Shown: piece after piece, positions 56,015 to 64,000 of the stretch
How positions within the stretch are numbered: position 1 is the stretch's first letter
How the letters are laid out: the number at the start of each line of letters is the position of its first letter
Assembly (NCBI GenBank): GCA_016865035.1
Contig: CP018227.1
Coordinates: 4,002,115-4,066,114 of the forward strand
Source of the DNA: Kordiimonadales bacterium IMCC3096
GTDB lineage: Bacteria; Pseudomonadota; Alphaproteobacteria; Minwuiales; Minwuiaceae
Length of the DNA stretch: 64,000 bases
Direction: 5' to 3'
Notes under the pieces: generated by a model
What the model was told of the DNA's origin: nothing
Seen by the model: the letters and a program-made list of their open reading frames with translations, nothing else
The model's database searches: none
Position numbers and translations under genes: made by a program

Positions 56015-56631
56015 TCCGGAGCCGCACCGCATTCGGCCTTCTGGCCGCCGGCCTGGTCCTGATCGGGCCGGAGCTGGCCCATGCACATGCATTTTCCCGC
56101 AGCAGCATGCTGGCGTCGTTCATGGAGGGGGTGACGCTCCCCGTGATCGCGCCGACCATCCTGCTCTGCATCCTGCCGCTTGGTCTTCTGGTCGGGCTGG
56201 GCGGCCACACGAGAATCGCGCCGATCCTGCTGGCCTTTCTGGCGGGTGTCATCGTGGCAGTTCCGGTCGCATCCTACGTTGGTCCGTTCATTGAACCGAT
56301 CGCAGTGCTTCTTGGTGCGATTTTCGCGGCACTCGCTGCCCTGCTGCCGAAGCTGCCCGGACGCATCGTCGCGATCCTGGCCGCGACCGGCGGCCTTGTC
56401 GGCTGCCTGAGTGCCCTGACCGGACATGCCTGGGGCGAGGTCCCCCTGCCCACCCTGCCCGGCCTGCTGCTTGGTTTCTTCATCGTCATGGCGGTCAGCG
56501 CCGGAGCCGTCATCAGAACCCGCCAGTACGCGGGCGGACCCGCGGCGATGCTAGCGTGGCGGATCGGTGCATCATGGTGCGGCGCCGTTGCCCTGATCTA
56601 TGCGGCCTTCGAGAGCAGGGCCTATTTCTGA
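56011..56631 (+). CDS. Small HupE-like membrane protein lacking the metal motif
   Basis: A 206-residue protein starting with TTG (TTGA overlap with the preceding stop). It has a signal-like N-terminus (FGLLAAGLVLIGPELAHAHA) and about six hydrophobic helices, the same layout as the gene before it. The His-Pro-x5-Asp-His motif is not found; the equivalent region reads RSSMLASFMEGVTLPVIAP. It may be a diverged partner subunit or an unrelated membrane protein; I do not recognise a firm family. Confidence 0.65.
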   Translation: MIRSRTAFGLLAAGLVLIGPELAHAHAFSRSSMLASFMEGVTLPVIAPTILLCILPLGLLVGLGGHTRIAPILLAFLAGVIVAVPVASYVGPFIEPIAVLLGAIFAALAALLPKLPGRIVAILAATGGLVGCLSALTGHAWGEVPLPTLPGLLLGFFIVMAVSAGAVIRTRQYAGGPAAMLAWRIGASWCGAVALIYAAFESRAYF

Positions 56632-56742
56632 AGCTGCCGGTCGCTGCCTGCTTCGGCCTGTGGTACGTCAAATGGTTCCTGGACCCGTGCAACGCGCCTG
56701 AGCGCCACAATCAGCAGTGCATTTCGCCGTGAGGGCACGCCG

Positions 56743-57984
56743 TCAGATCGGCTTGCCCTCACTGCTCTTCCAGAGGTCGCCCATCAGTTCATTCGACGGC
56801 AGCGAAGGATCGAGCAGCTTCTGCGCGGTGGCATGTCCGGCGACCGGCAGCCCCGCTGGGTCCAGCTTGCCGATCTGCACCAGCACGGAGGCCTGATCCC
56901 AGTAGATATGCTCGTTGTAGAGCTTGTCGCCGCGGAAATGGACGATGGCGATCAGCGGGACCTCGACATACTTCCCCGTCGGTTCGATACCGGGCAGCAT
57001 CCAGTCGATTTCCCGCGTGTGGGTGAAGCAGAACAGCATCTCGTCCACCAGCCGGTCGGTGCCGATGGTGCGGCTGATCGGCACCAGCTTCGTGTCCTCC
57101 GGGTTCGAATCGACGAAGTGGTACTTGTAGAACCGCTTCAGATGATCGTGCCCGACACCGCCGGTCATGGTCGGGATGTGGTTGACGTAGGGTGCCGAAA
57201 CCATCGTCGCCATGGTGGCATCCACGTCACGTTCCGCGAACTCGTAGAAGCAGTGCATGTCCCAGAGCTGGCTGAGGTCATAGACCGGCCCGAGGACCCG
57301 TCGCAGCAGGGTCAGCGTGCGGGAATAGGCCATCATTGCCGACGGCTTGTCATAGTTCGCGCCGGTCGGGCGGGCGAAGCCGTGATCGGCACCTGGGTAG
57401 GTGTAGATCTCCACATTGGGCATGTCGGCGGTCGCGCCGCTGATCTGTTCGATCACTTCCGGTGGGGTGTAGCTGTCGAGTTCGGCGAAATGCAGCATCA
57501 GGGGCGCGGTGATCCGCCCCTTCTCCGCCAGATCCCCCTCGATCTTCACGCCGTAGTAGCCGACCGCCGCGTCGATGTCGGTCCGGGCGGCCACGAGCCA
57601 AGCCAGCCGACCGCCAAGGCAGTATCCGACAGCGCCGACCTTGCCGACCTGTGCCTCATGCGCGCGCAGAGCCGCAATGGTGGCAGCCACATCCTCGATC
57701 GACTTGTCCACGTCCAGCTTGCCGTAGAGATCGAATGCCTTCGCGCGTTCCTCCTCCGAACTGCCGAGTTCCACGCCGGGCTCGATCCGCCAGAACAGGT
57801 CCGGCACCATCACGACATAACCCTCTTCCGCGAAATAGTCGGCCATGTCCTTCATGAAGGCATTGACCCCGAAGATCTCCTGCAACAGCACCAGACCGGG
57901 GCCGGAACCCTTCTCCGGTGTTGCCAGATAGGCGCGCATGGTGCCTGCGCCATCCGTTGCGCTGATGTCAACGTAAGTACCCAT
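56743..57984 (-). CDS. Dienelactone hydrolase fused to an NTF2/SnoaL-like domain
   Basis: A 413-residue two-domain protein. Residues 1-232 are a dienelactone hydrolase with the complete triad Cys122 (GYCLGG), Asp170 (AELDSYTPP) and His201 (PGADHGF), and Glu36. Residues about 240-413 look like an NTF2/SnoaL-like cone fold (DMHCFYEFAERDVDATMATMV, HDHLKRFYKYHFVDSNP, VPLIAIVHFRGDKLYNEHIYWDQASVLVQ). The first domain opens lactone rings; the second may bind or isomerise a related small molecule. It is the last gene of the ABC transporter operon, 38 bases after the ABC-SDR stop. Confidence 0.87.
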   Translation of the reverse strand: MGTYVDISATDGAGTMRAYLATPEKGSGPGLVLLQEIFGVNAFMKDMADYFAEEGYVVMVPDLFWRIEPGVELGSSEEERAKAFDLYGKLDVDKSIEDVAATIAALRAHEAQVGKVGAVGYCLGGRLAWLVAARTDIDAAVGYYGVKIEGDLAEKGRITAPLMLHFAELDSYTPPEVIEQISGATADMPNVEIYTYPGADHGFARPTGANYDKPSAMMAYSRTLTLLRRVLGPVYDLSQLWDMHCFYEFAERDVDATMATMVSAPYVNHIPTMTGGVGHDHLKRFYKYHFVDSNPEDTKLVPISRTIGTDRLVDEMLFCFTHTREIDWMLPGIEPTGKYVEVPLIAIVHFRGDKLYNEHIYWDQASVLVQIGKLDPAGLPVAGHATAQKLLDPSLPSNELMGDLWKSSEGKPI

Positions 57985-58022
57985 CCGAAACTGCTCCCTC
58001 GTCCGAAACCTGATTCCCTAAC

Positions 58023-59585
58023 CTATACGTAGCCGGCCATCTCGGCGATGACGGCGGGCCTGTCAGCGGCCAGGCCGCCCGACACACCCTTCGCCATGTC
58101 GCCCGGATAGATGTCGGCTTCCCCTGCCTTCATGCCGGCGAGCACTTCCGCGACGATGTCGGCGGGCGCGGCCTTCGGTGGCGGAAAATCCTTCGTCATG
58201 TCGGTATCGACCGCGCCGGGCAGCACCGCGAAGACCGCCACGCCGCGCGTGGCCAGTTCAGCGCGAATTCCCTGTGTCATCGAATAGACGGCAGCCTTGG
58301 AGGCGCAGAGCGAGCCCATCAGCGGCAGGTTCACCCGGGCAAGGATCGACGCCATGTTGACGATGGCGCCACCGCCATTGCCTTCGATCACCGGCGCGAA
58401 GGCCCTGCACATGTTCAGGGTGCCGAAATAGTTCGTCGTCATCTCCGCTGCGGCCGCATCCGTCTGGTCGGTATCAAGCAGCTTCGTATTGAAGTTGATG
58501 CCGGCATTGTTGATCAGCACCGTGGTGTCGGCGCAGGTTCCCGCCGCCGCCGCGATGTCGGCAGCACTGGTCACGTCCAGTTTCACCGGGACGACACGGC
58601 CGTCGTCATGTGCGCCGTCGCCCTTGCGGCTGGCGGCATAGACCTTCGCGGCCCCTGTGGCGAGCAGCGCATCCACGAAGACCTTGCCGATGCCCCGGCT
58701 GGTACCCGTGACCAGAACTGTCTGCCCCTTGATATCGACCATTCGCGTCCCCTCCGTTCCCGGTTGCGAGTCCAGCCAGTCCGGATCGATCACCGGCAGT
58801 GGAACCGCGTCTATGAGCTGACGTGTGTAGGCATTTCTCGGGCCCTGAAACACGTCGGCAGTGTTGCCCTCTTCTACCACGCGCCCGCCCAGCATCACCA
58901 TCACCCGATCCGCCAGCACCCGCACGACCGACAGATCGTGGCTGATGAAGACCAGTGACAGGCCCATGTCCCGTTTCAGATCGTTCAGCAGGGCCAGGAT
59001 CTGCGCCTGCGTCGAGACATCCAGTCCGGAAACGATCTCGTCGGCCACGATCAGCCTTGGTTCCGTCGCTATGGCGCGGGCAATGCCGACGCGCTGACGC
59101 TGTCCCCCGGAAAGTTCATGTGGATAGCGCCGCGCAAAAGCATGCCCCAGTCCCGCCCGGTCGAGCGCCAGATCCGCGCGTTTCAGGGCCGCACGGCGGT
59201 CCTGTTCCAGTCCCAGTGTCAGCACGGGCTGCGCGACGATCTCGCCGATCCTGCGGCGCGGGTTGAGTGACGACTGGGGGTCCTGGAAAATCATCTGCAT
59301 GTTCCTGCGATGGGCGCGCATGGCAGCCTCATCCAGGGTGGTGATATCGGCGCCATCGAACAGGATCTGCCCGGAGGTCGGCTGGTACAGTCTGACGATT
59401 GCCCGGCCCAGGCTGGTCTTGCCGGACCCGCTTTCGCCAACAATGCCGAGCGAATGCCCCGCCCGCAGGTCGAGGCTGATGCCACGCAGGATATCGACCA
59501 TCGGGGGTTTGCTGAACATGCCGCCGCGCGACCGGTCCGGCAGGGACAGGGTCAGGTCGCGCACCTGCAGCAGCGGCGGACTCAT
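58023..59585 (-). CDS. ABC transporter ATPase (OppF/DppF type) in frame with a short-chain dehydrogenase
   Basis: One open frame of 520 codons. Residues 1-281 are an oligopeptide-type ATPase: GESGSGKTSLGRA (Walker A), IFQDPQSSLNPRRR (Q-loop), LSGGQRQRVGIARAIA, ADEIVSGLDVS (Walker B), then the oligo_HPY tail. Residues 282-520 are a complete SDR starting MVDIKGQTVLVTGTSRGIG with NNAG. No stop divides them, yet GGAGGGG sits 6 bases before the internal ATG (58742). Either the ATPase stop was lost and both a fusion and free SDR are made, or the fusion is real. In the SDR the usual Tyr of YxxxK is Leu145 (SDR numbering; LCASK). Overlaps the preceding ATPase gene (ATGA). Confidence 0.88.
   Translation of the reverse strand: MSPPLLQVRDLTLSLPDRSRGGMFSKPPMVDILRGISLDLRAGHSLGIVGESGSGKTSLGRAIVRLYQPTSGQILFDGADITTLDEAAMRAHRRNMQMIFQDPQSSLNPRRRIGEIVAQPVLTLGLEQDRRAALKRADLALDRAGLGHAFARRYPHELSGGQRQRVGIARAIATEPRLIVADEIVSGLDVSTQAQILALLNDLKRDMGLSLVFISHDLSVVRVLADRVMVMLGGRVVEEGNTADVFQGPRNAYTRQLIDAVPLPVIDPDWLDSQPGTEGTRMVDIKGQTVLVTGTSRGIGKVFVDALLATGAAKVYAASRKGDGAHDDGRVVPVKLDVTSAADIAAAAGTCADTTVLINNAGINFNTKLLDTDQTDAAAAEMTTNYFGTLNMCRAFAPVIEGNGGGAIVNMASILARVNLPLMGSLCASKAAVYSMTQGIRAELATRGVAVFAVLPGAVDTDMTKDFPPPKAAPADIVAEVLAGMKAGEADIYPGDMAKGVSGGLAADRPAVIAEMAGYV
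58740..58755 (-). promoter_or_regulatory. Internal ribosome binding site and start codon of the SDR part
   Basis: On the minus strand GGAGGGG (58755-58749) lies six bases before ATG 58742-58740, which opens a standard 239-residue SDR. The site lies within the continuous ABC-SDR frame, and suggests that the SDR can be translated alone. Confidence 0.65.
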
Positions 59586-60448
59586 GGATTGGCCTCGTCG
59601 AAGCGGCGTGCGGCGGCGCGCAATTCCTGGTGAACATGTTCCGGCACCGGATGCAGTGCATCCGCAGGCTGGTCATAGCGCGGGGTTGCGTCCATCAACG
59701 CGCGGGTGAAGGGCGTGGCATGCGCGGACATGATGTCGGCGATGCCCCCCTGCTCCACCACCTGCCCGGTGTGCAGCACGGTGACCCTGTGACAGACCTT
59801 CGCCACGATGCCCAGGTCGTGGGTGACGAACAGGACCGCCGTGCCGTGTCGTTCCTGCATCTGGCGGATCAGGCGCAGGATCTGTTTCTGTACCGTCACA
59901 TCCAGCGCCGTCGTCGGCTCGTCCGCGACGATCAGCGACGGTTCGGCGGAGAAGGCGATGGCGATCAGCACCCGCTGACGCATGCCGCCCGAAAGTTCGT
60001 GGGGATAGCGGTCGAGGACCTGTTCTGGGTCACGGATCTGCACTTCCTGCAACAGGCGCAGCGCATTCACCCGCGCCTCCCCCCGCGACTGACCAAGATG
60101 ATGACGCAGCATGTCGGTCATCTGCGCCGAGATGCGCCGGGCGGGGTTGAGGCCGGTCAGCGGATCCTGCGGTATCAGCGCGATCTCGCGCCCCAGCAGC
60201 GACCGGAGCCGTTTCGGGGGCAGTCGCAGCAGATCCTCGCCCCGGAACCGGACAGTGCCGCCGGTGACCCGGATCGCATCCGGCAGGATGCCGAGGACGG
60301 CCCTGGCGATCATCGTCTTGCCTGCACCGCTTTCCCCCACCAGGCCATGGACCTCCCCCGCATCGACAGACAGGGAAACGTCGCGGACCAGATGGGCACC
60401 GCGCCGCAGCGACACGCGCAGATCGCGGATGTCGAGGACCGGGTTCAT
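59582..60448 (-). CDS. ABC transporter ATPase (OppD/DppD type)
   Basis: A 288-residue peptide/nickel-type ATPase: GESGAGKTMIARAVLG (Walker A), PQDPLTGLNPARRI (Q-loop), LSGGMRQRVLIAIAF, VADEPTTALDVTVQKQI (Walker B), the H-loop in VTHDLG, and the substrate-specific C-terminal oligo_HPY extension (ARATPFTRALMDATP-like AHATPFTRALMDATP). It pairs with the next ATPase to energise the transporter. Four-base overlaps on both sides. Confidence 0.93.
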   Translation of the reverse strand: MNPVLDIRDLRVSLRRGAHLVRDVSLSVDAGEVHGLVGESGAGKTMIARAVLGILPDAIRVTGGTVRFRGEDLLRLPPKRLRSLLGREIALIPQDPLTGLNPARRISAQMTDMLRHHLGQSRGEARVNALRLLQEVQIRDPEQVLDRYPHELSGGMRQRVLIAIAFSAEPSLIVADEPTTALDVTVQKQILRLIRQMQERHGTAVLFVTHDLGIVAKVCHRVTVLHTGQVVEQGGIADIMSAHATPFTRALMDATPRYDQPADALHPVPEHVHQELRAAARRFDEANP

Positions 60449-61281
60449 CGGCGCAGTACCGGATCGAGAGCGGTCTTCAGTCCGTCACCCAGCAGGTTCA
60501 GCGCCAGTACGGCGATCAGGATCAGCCCCATGGGAAAGGCCATCACCCACCAGGCCTGATGAATGACCTGCCGACCCTCCGCAATCATGCCGCCCCAGGT
60601 GGGGGAATCGGACGAGACCGAGAGGCCGACGAAGGACAGGATCGCCTCCACGATGATGGCGATGCTCATTTCCAGTGTCAGCAGCACGATGACCAGTGGC
60701 AGCACGTTCGGCAGCACTTCCCGGAACAGGATCGCGCCCCGCTTCAGCCCGCCGATCACCGCCGCATCGATATATTCCATCTCCGTCTGCGCCAGCGTCT
60801 CGGAGCGCACGACGCGGCAGAACCGCGTCCAGTCGATCAGCACGATGGCGATGATGACCGAATGCAGCCCGGTACCGATCAGCGCCACCAGCATGATCGC
60901 CAGCAGGACCGGCGGAAAGCTGGTCCAGATATCGACCATGCGGGAGATCACGACGTCGATCATGCCCCCCATGTACCCGGCCAGCAGCCCGAGGGCCGTG
61001 CCGAGCAGCATGGTCAGCACCCCCGCGACGACGGCCACGATCAGTGCCGGTCGCGCGGCATGGATCAGGCGCGACAGCACATCCCGGCCAAGACTGTCCG
61101 CCCCCAGCGCCCGTGTCGGATCGGCATCGGCCTGCCACCAGGGCGGCAGCAGCTCCAGGAACAGGTCCTGCTCCAGCGGATCGACGGGTGCCAGCAGCGG
61201 GGCCGCGATTGCAATCAGCGCCAGCACCAGCAACGCGCCGCCGCCCACCACGATCCGCCAGTTCAGCCGCGCCCCGGTCAT
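60445..61281 (-). CDS. ABC transporter permease (OppC/DppC type)
   Basis: A 278-residue inner-membrane permease with an N-terminal anchor, about five further helices and the EAA-type cytoplasmic loop (YIDAAVIGGLKRGAILFREVLPNVLP). ALGADSLGRDVLSRLIHAARP is the DppC N-terminal signature. Partner of the adjacent DppB-type permease; ATGA overlaps on both sides. Confidence 0.92.
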   Translation of the reverse strand: MTGARLNWRIVVGGGALLVLALIAIAAPLLAPVDPLEQDLFLELLPPWWQADADPTRALGADSLGRDVLSRLIHAARPALIVAVVAGVLTMLLGTALGLLAGYMGGMIDVVISRMVDIWTSFPPVLLAIMLVALIGTGLHSVIIAIVLIDWTRFCRVVRSETLAQTEMEYIDAAVIGGLKRGAILFREVLPNVLPLVIVLLTLEMSIAIIVEAILSFVGLSVSSDSPTWGGMIAEGRQVIHQAWWVMAFPMGLILIAVLALNLLGDGLKTALDPVLRR

Positions 61282-62282
61282 GTGCGCAGCCGCGGGTTCA
61301 GCAGCCCGTAGGAGAGGTCCACCAGCAGGTTCACGACGATGAAGATCACGGCGAAGCTCAGGATCAGCCCCTGGATCAATGGCAGGTCCCGGTTGATCAC
61401 CGCATCGATCGCCATGTTGCCGATACCGGGGTAGGAGAAGATCTTCTCCACCAGCACAGTGCCGCCGACCAGAAAGGTGAACTGCACACCGGTCAGTGTC
61501 AGTGCCGGGATCGAGGCATTCCGCAATGCCTCCACCCAGATGATGCGCCAGCGGGAAAAGCCCTTCACGCGCGCGATCATCACGTAGTCCTGGGCCATGG
61601 CCTCCGCCAGGCTGTTCTTCAGCACCCGCGTGATGATCGCGGCCAGAGGCAGCGCCAGCGCAATCGCGGGCATGATCATGTGGGCCAGCAGGTCACCGAC
61701 GACGGTGAACCGCACACTGACCAGTGCCTCGATCAGGTAGAATCCCGTGGCAAATTCGGTGCCCAGCCGTGGATCGACACGGCCGGAGATCGGCAGCACC
61801 GGCAGCAGCACGCCGAAGACCAGGATCAGCGCCAGCGCCCAGATGAAATCCGGCACCGCCAGCGTGAACCCGTTGATGGCGTCAATCAGTGTCTCGGGCC
61901 AGCGCCCCCGGAACAGGATCCCGACCGTTGCCGCCAGAACCCCTACGGTGACCGCCATGATGGTGGCAAGAACCGCGAGTTCCAGCGTTGCCGGAAGACG
62001 CCCGAGCACCAGTTCCAGAACATCCTGCCGCAGGCTGATGGAGGTCCCGAAGGAGCCCTGCAGCGCCTGTCCCAGCCAGATCACATATTGCTCGACGATG
62101 CTGCCATCCAGCCCGTAGGCCTGACGCAGCCGCTCCATGTCTTCCAGGCTGGCCCCGGGGGGCAGCATCATGGCGATGGGATTGCCCGGCACCACGCGGA
62201 CCAGCACGAACACCACGACAGAAACACCGAACAGCGTCGGCACCGCCTGCACCAACCGGCGGAGAAGCAGGCTGCCACTCAT
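61278..62282 (-). CDS. ABC transporter permease (OppB/DppB type)
   Basis: A 334-residue permease with the DppB opening LLRRLVQAVPTLFGVSVVVFVLVRVVPGNP, about six helices and the coupling loop YVMIARVKGFSRWRIIWVEALRNASIP. It forms the translocation channel with the DppC-type subunit. It follows the binding-protein gene by 77 bases. Confidence 0.93.
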   Translation of the reverse strand: MSGSLLLRRLVQAVPTLFGVSVVVFVLVRVVPGNPIAMMLPPGASLEDMERLRQAYGLDGSIVEQYVIWLGQALQGSFGTSISLRQDVLELVLGRLPATLELAVLATIMAVTVGVLAATVGILFRGRWPETLIDAINGFTLAVPDFIWALALILVFGVLLPVLPISGRVDPRLGTEFATGFYLIEALVSVRFTVVGDLLAHMIMPAIALALPLAAIITRVLKNSLAEAMAQDYVMIARVKGFSRWRIIWVEALRNASIPALTLTGVQFTFLVGGTVLVEKIFSYPGIGNMAIDAVINRDLPLIQGLILSFAVIFIVVNLLVDLSYGLLNPRLRT

Positions 62283-62359
62283 TCAGACTTCCCCGACTGG
62301 ACTGGAGGGCAGGACCGCGCCACGGCCGTCGCGGCGCGGTCCCGGCAACAGCGGCGGCC

Positions 62360-63895
62360 TCAGGCCGGTTTCACGGCCTGGGGCAGCAGGACACCCGAAA
62401 CATGCGTGCCGACAGAGACAGTGTCAGCATGAACGATCGGCTGGACGTACTGCAGCAGCGGAATGACGTAGGCATTCTCGGCGATATGCCTGTCCACGGC
62501 CTTGTAGCCGGCAATGCGCCTGGCCTCGTCGGCCTCGCCCCACAGCGGGCCGATCATGTCGATCAGATCCTGCCCGTCCCAGACGGAATGCGGCGACGGT
62601 CCGAACATGGCAAACCCGGTCGAGGTCGAGGGATCGCCGATGGAGTTGCCCCAGTTGTAGAACGCCGCCGGAGCCAGCGTGTCCGTCGCGCGCAGCTCGT
62701 AATGCTTGGCGATCTCGTAGACCTCGATCTCCGCCTCGATCCCGACCTTGCGCCACATGCCGACGATGGCCTGCACCATCTCGTAGTCCTTCGGCTTGAA
62801 GCCGCGGGTGGTCTGGATGCGGAACCGCACCGGATTGTCGGTCGAATAGCCACTCTTCGCCAGCAGCGCCTTCGATGCCTCCGGGTCGTAGGCCACCTGG
62901 ATCGAGGGATCGAACGCCGCGTACTCCGGTGCCTGCAGCGTGTCGATGGGCACGCCATAGCCCCGCAGCAACCGGTCCACGATGGCCTTCTTGTCGATGG
63001 CGTGGGCTGCGGCCTTGCGCACGTTCGGATCGGTCATGACCTCGATGTCGTTCAGGAAGATCATGCCGATGTCGCTGACCGGTGTGGTGACACCCGCCAG
63101 ACCCGACTTCTGCTTCAGGCGGTCATATTCCTGATACGGAATCTCCAGCGTGATGTCGGAACCGCCGCTCTCCACTTCCGCCACGCGGGCAGACGCATCG
63201 GTGACGAACTTGAAGACAACGGTCTCGAAGGCCGGCTTCTCGCCCCAGTAGTTCGGGTTCCGCTTCAGCCGGACGAAGGCGTTGCGCTGGAACTCCTCCA
63301 CCATGTAGGGGCCGGTCCCGATCGGGGCCTTCTCGAAACCTTCCGCACCGACCTTCTCGAAATAGGCCTTGGGCATGAAGTAGCCGGTCAGGAACGAAAG
63401 CCACTTGAAGAATGTCGGCTCATAGGCCGCAACCTTGCCGGTCACCCGGTTGCCGCTGACCTTGTAGTCGGTGACCTTCGACCAGAGAAACTGGATCGGA
63501 TTGCCGGTCTCCGGGTTACCCGCGCGGGTCAGCGACCAGGCGACATCCTCCGCCGTGAAGGGGGAACCGTCGTGCCAGGTAACACCTTCGCGCACGTCCA
63601 TCCAGATCTCGGTACGGTCATCGTTCCAGCCCCAGCCGGTCAGCAACCCTGGTGAGAAGCTGAGGTCGGGGTTCTGCGTGATCGGCTGGTCGTAGACTGT
63701 CTGATAGAATGTCTGGATCGTCGGATTGACCGCCGACAGGCCGACGGTCGGATCCCAGGATGGCAGGTTGACATGATAGGCGATGGTCACCGCCCCGCCG
63801 CCGTGCGCCGCCGCCAGCGCTCCACCCGGTGCCAGCAGCATCGCCGCCGCCCCCAGGCCCGTACCCTGCAGCATCTGCCTGCGTGTGAGTTTCAT
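62360..63895 (-). CDS. ABC transporter substrate-binding protein (SBP_bac_5, Tat-type signal)
   Basis: A 511-residue family-5 binding protein (peptide/nickel/opine type). The start KLTRRQMLQGTGLGAAAMLL has a twin-arginine pair, so export in folded form is likely, with cleavage near GALA-AAHG. SLSAVNPTIQTFYQTVYDQP-like and VREGVTWHDGSPFTAEDVAWSLTR are family marks. I chose ATG 63895; 25 upstream codons are not signal-like. First gene of the operon with two permeases, two ATPases, an SDR and a DLH fusion. The substrate is unknown; a lactone, ester or opine-like compound would fit the enzymes. Confidence 0.92.
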   Translation of the reverse strand: MKLTRRQMLQGTGLGAAAMLLAPGGALAAAHGGGAVTIAYHVNLPSWDPTVGLSAVNPTIQTFYQTVYDQPITQNPDLSFSPGLLTGWGWNDDRTEIWMDVREGVTWHDGSPFTAEDVAWSLTRAGNPETGNPIQFLWSKVTDYKVSGNRVTGKVAAYEPTFFKWLSFLTGYFMPKAYFEKVGAEGFEKAPIGTGPYMVEEFQRNAFVRLKRNPNYWGEKPAFETVVFKFVTDASARVAEVESGGSDITLEIPYQEYDRLKQKSGLAGVTTPVSDIGMIFLNDIEVMTDPNVRKAAAHAIDKKAIVDRLLRGYGVPIDTLQAPEYAAFDPSIQVAYDPEASKALLAKSGYSTDNPVRFRIQTTRGFKPKDYEMVQAIVGMWRKVGIEAEIEVYEIAKHYELRATDTLAPAAFYNWGNSIGDPSTSTGFAMFGPSPHSVWDGQDLIDMIGPLWGEADEARRIAGYKAVDRHIAENAYVIPLLQYVQPIVHADTVSVGTHVSGVLLPQAVKPA

Positions 63896-64000
63896 TGTCC
63901 CGCCTCCATACCCGGTTTCGTTCCTGCTGGCAGCAGTATGGCGCGGCGACCGTCGCTGGCAACCATGCATGCGTTTCGATGCGCCGCATCATCCGGGACG
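63896..64000. other. Upstream region of the ABC operon
   Basis: The last 105 bases should hold the promoter of the minus-strand ABC operon. I see no clear promoter or gene in them; the region is cut by the window edge. Confidence 0.4.

Overview
The window is GC-rich chromosomal DNA from an alphaproteobacterium, most like the Rhodospirillales. The best evidence is the gene order dusB(nifR3)-ntrB-ntrC-ntrY-ntrX-trkA-trkH-dat-hfq-hflX, a fused ispDF, an rpmI-rplT-pheST block and the number of TRAP transporters. Genes are closely packed, often with ATGA or TGATG overlaps. I saw no tRNA, rRNA, CRISPR array, transposase or prophage gene.

Layout. 1-2443 (minus): end of a surface-glycan locus, with a CBS-pair/DegT aminotransferase fusion running off the left edge, an O-antigen ligase-like protein and a small thioesterase. 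2579-3718: mnmA. 3767-12192 (plus): LysR regulator, D-glutamate cyclase-family protein, a tripartite TRAP transporter and a fused 5-oxoprolinase; together these look like an uptake and breakdown unit for 5-oxoproline/D-glutamate. 12200-12720 (minus): chromosomal ccdAB toxin-antitoxin pair with a palindromic operator. 12859-15970 (minus): second TRAP transporter, split by a multi-hairpin repeat. 16343-17197: TauD-like dioxygenase. 17198-19001: gene-poor, with an AT-rich patch, a decayed GNAT gene, an intact GNAT gene and a clear promoter for the next block. 18880-23175 (plus): rpmI-rplT-pheS-pheT. 23208-26756 (minus): 3-oxoadipyl-CoA-type thiolase, kynureninase and a 2-hydroxyacid dehydrogenase. 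26959-29956 (plus): aromatic amino acid genes (chorismate mutase, HisC-type aminotransferase, prephenate/arogenate dehydrogenase). 29877-43863 (minus): the long nitrogen-regulation/potassium/Hfq/HflX block, ending in a TfdA-like dioxygenase coupled to hflX. 44021-46169 (plus): ispDF-pgpA-pncC. 46170-50406 (minus): fabI-aroC-AhpD-like-sppA. 50542-56631 (plus): YihY/BrkB membrane protein, an O-acyltransferase with SGNH domain, mmsA and two small HupE-like membrane proteins. 56743-63895 (minus): an Opp/Dpp-type ABC transporter operon whose second ATPase gene runs in frame into a short-chain dehydrogenase, followed by a dienelactone hydrolase/NTF2-like fusion.

The unusual points are the protein fusions (CBS-DegT, ABC ATPase-SDR whose SDR part lacks the catalytic Tyr, DLH-NTF2), the predicted oxoproline operon with its palindromic AT-rich operator, the ccdAB operator, and strong hairpins between the binding-protein and small-permease genes of both TRAP operons. 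No single element is an obviously new defence or mobile system. The strongest candidates for undescribed biology are the ABC/SDR/DLH operon and the CBS-DegT enzyme.
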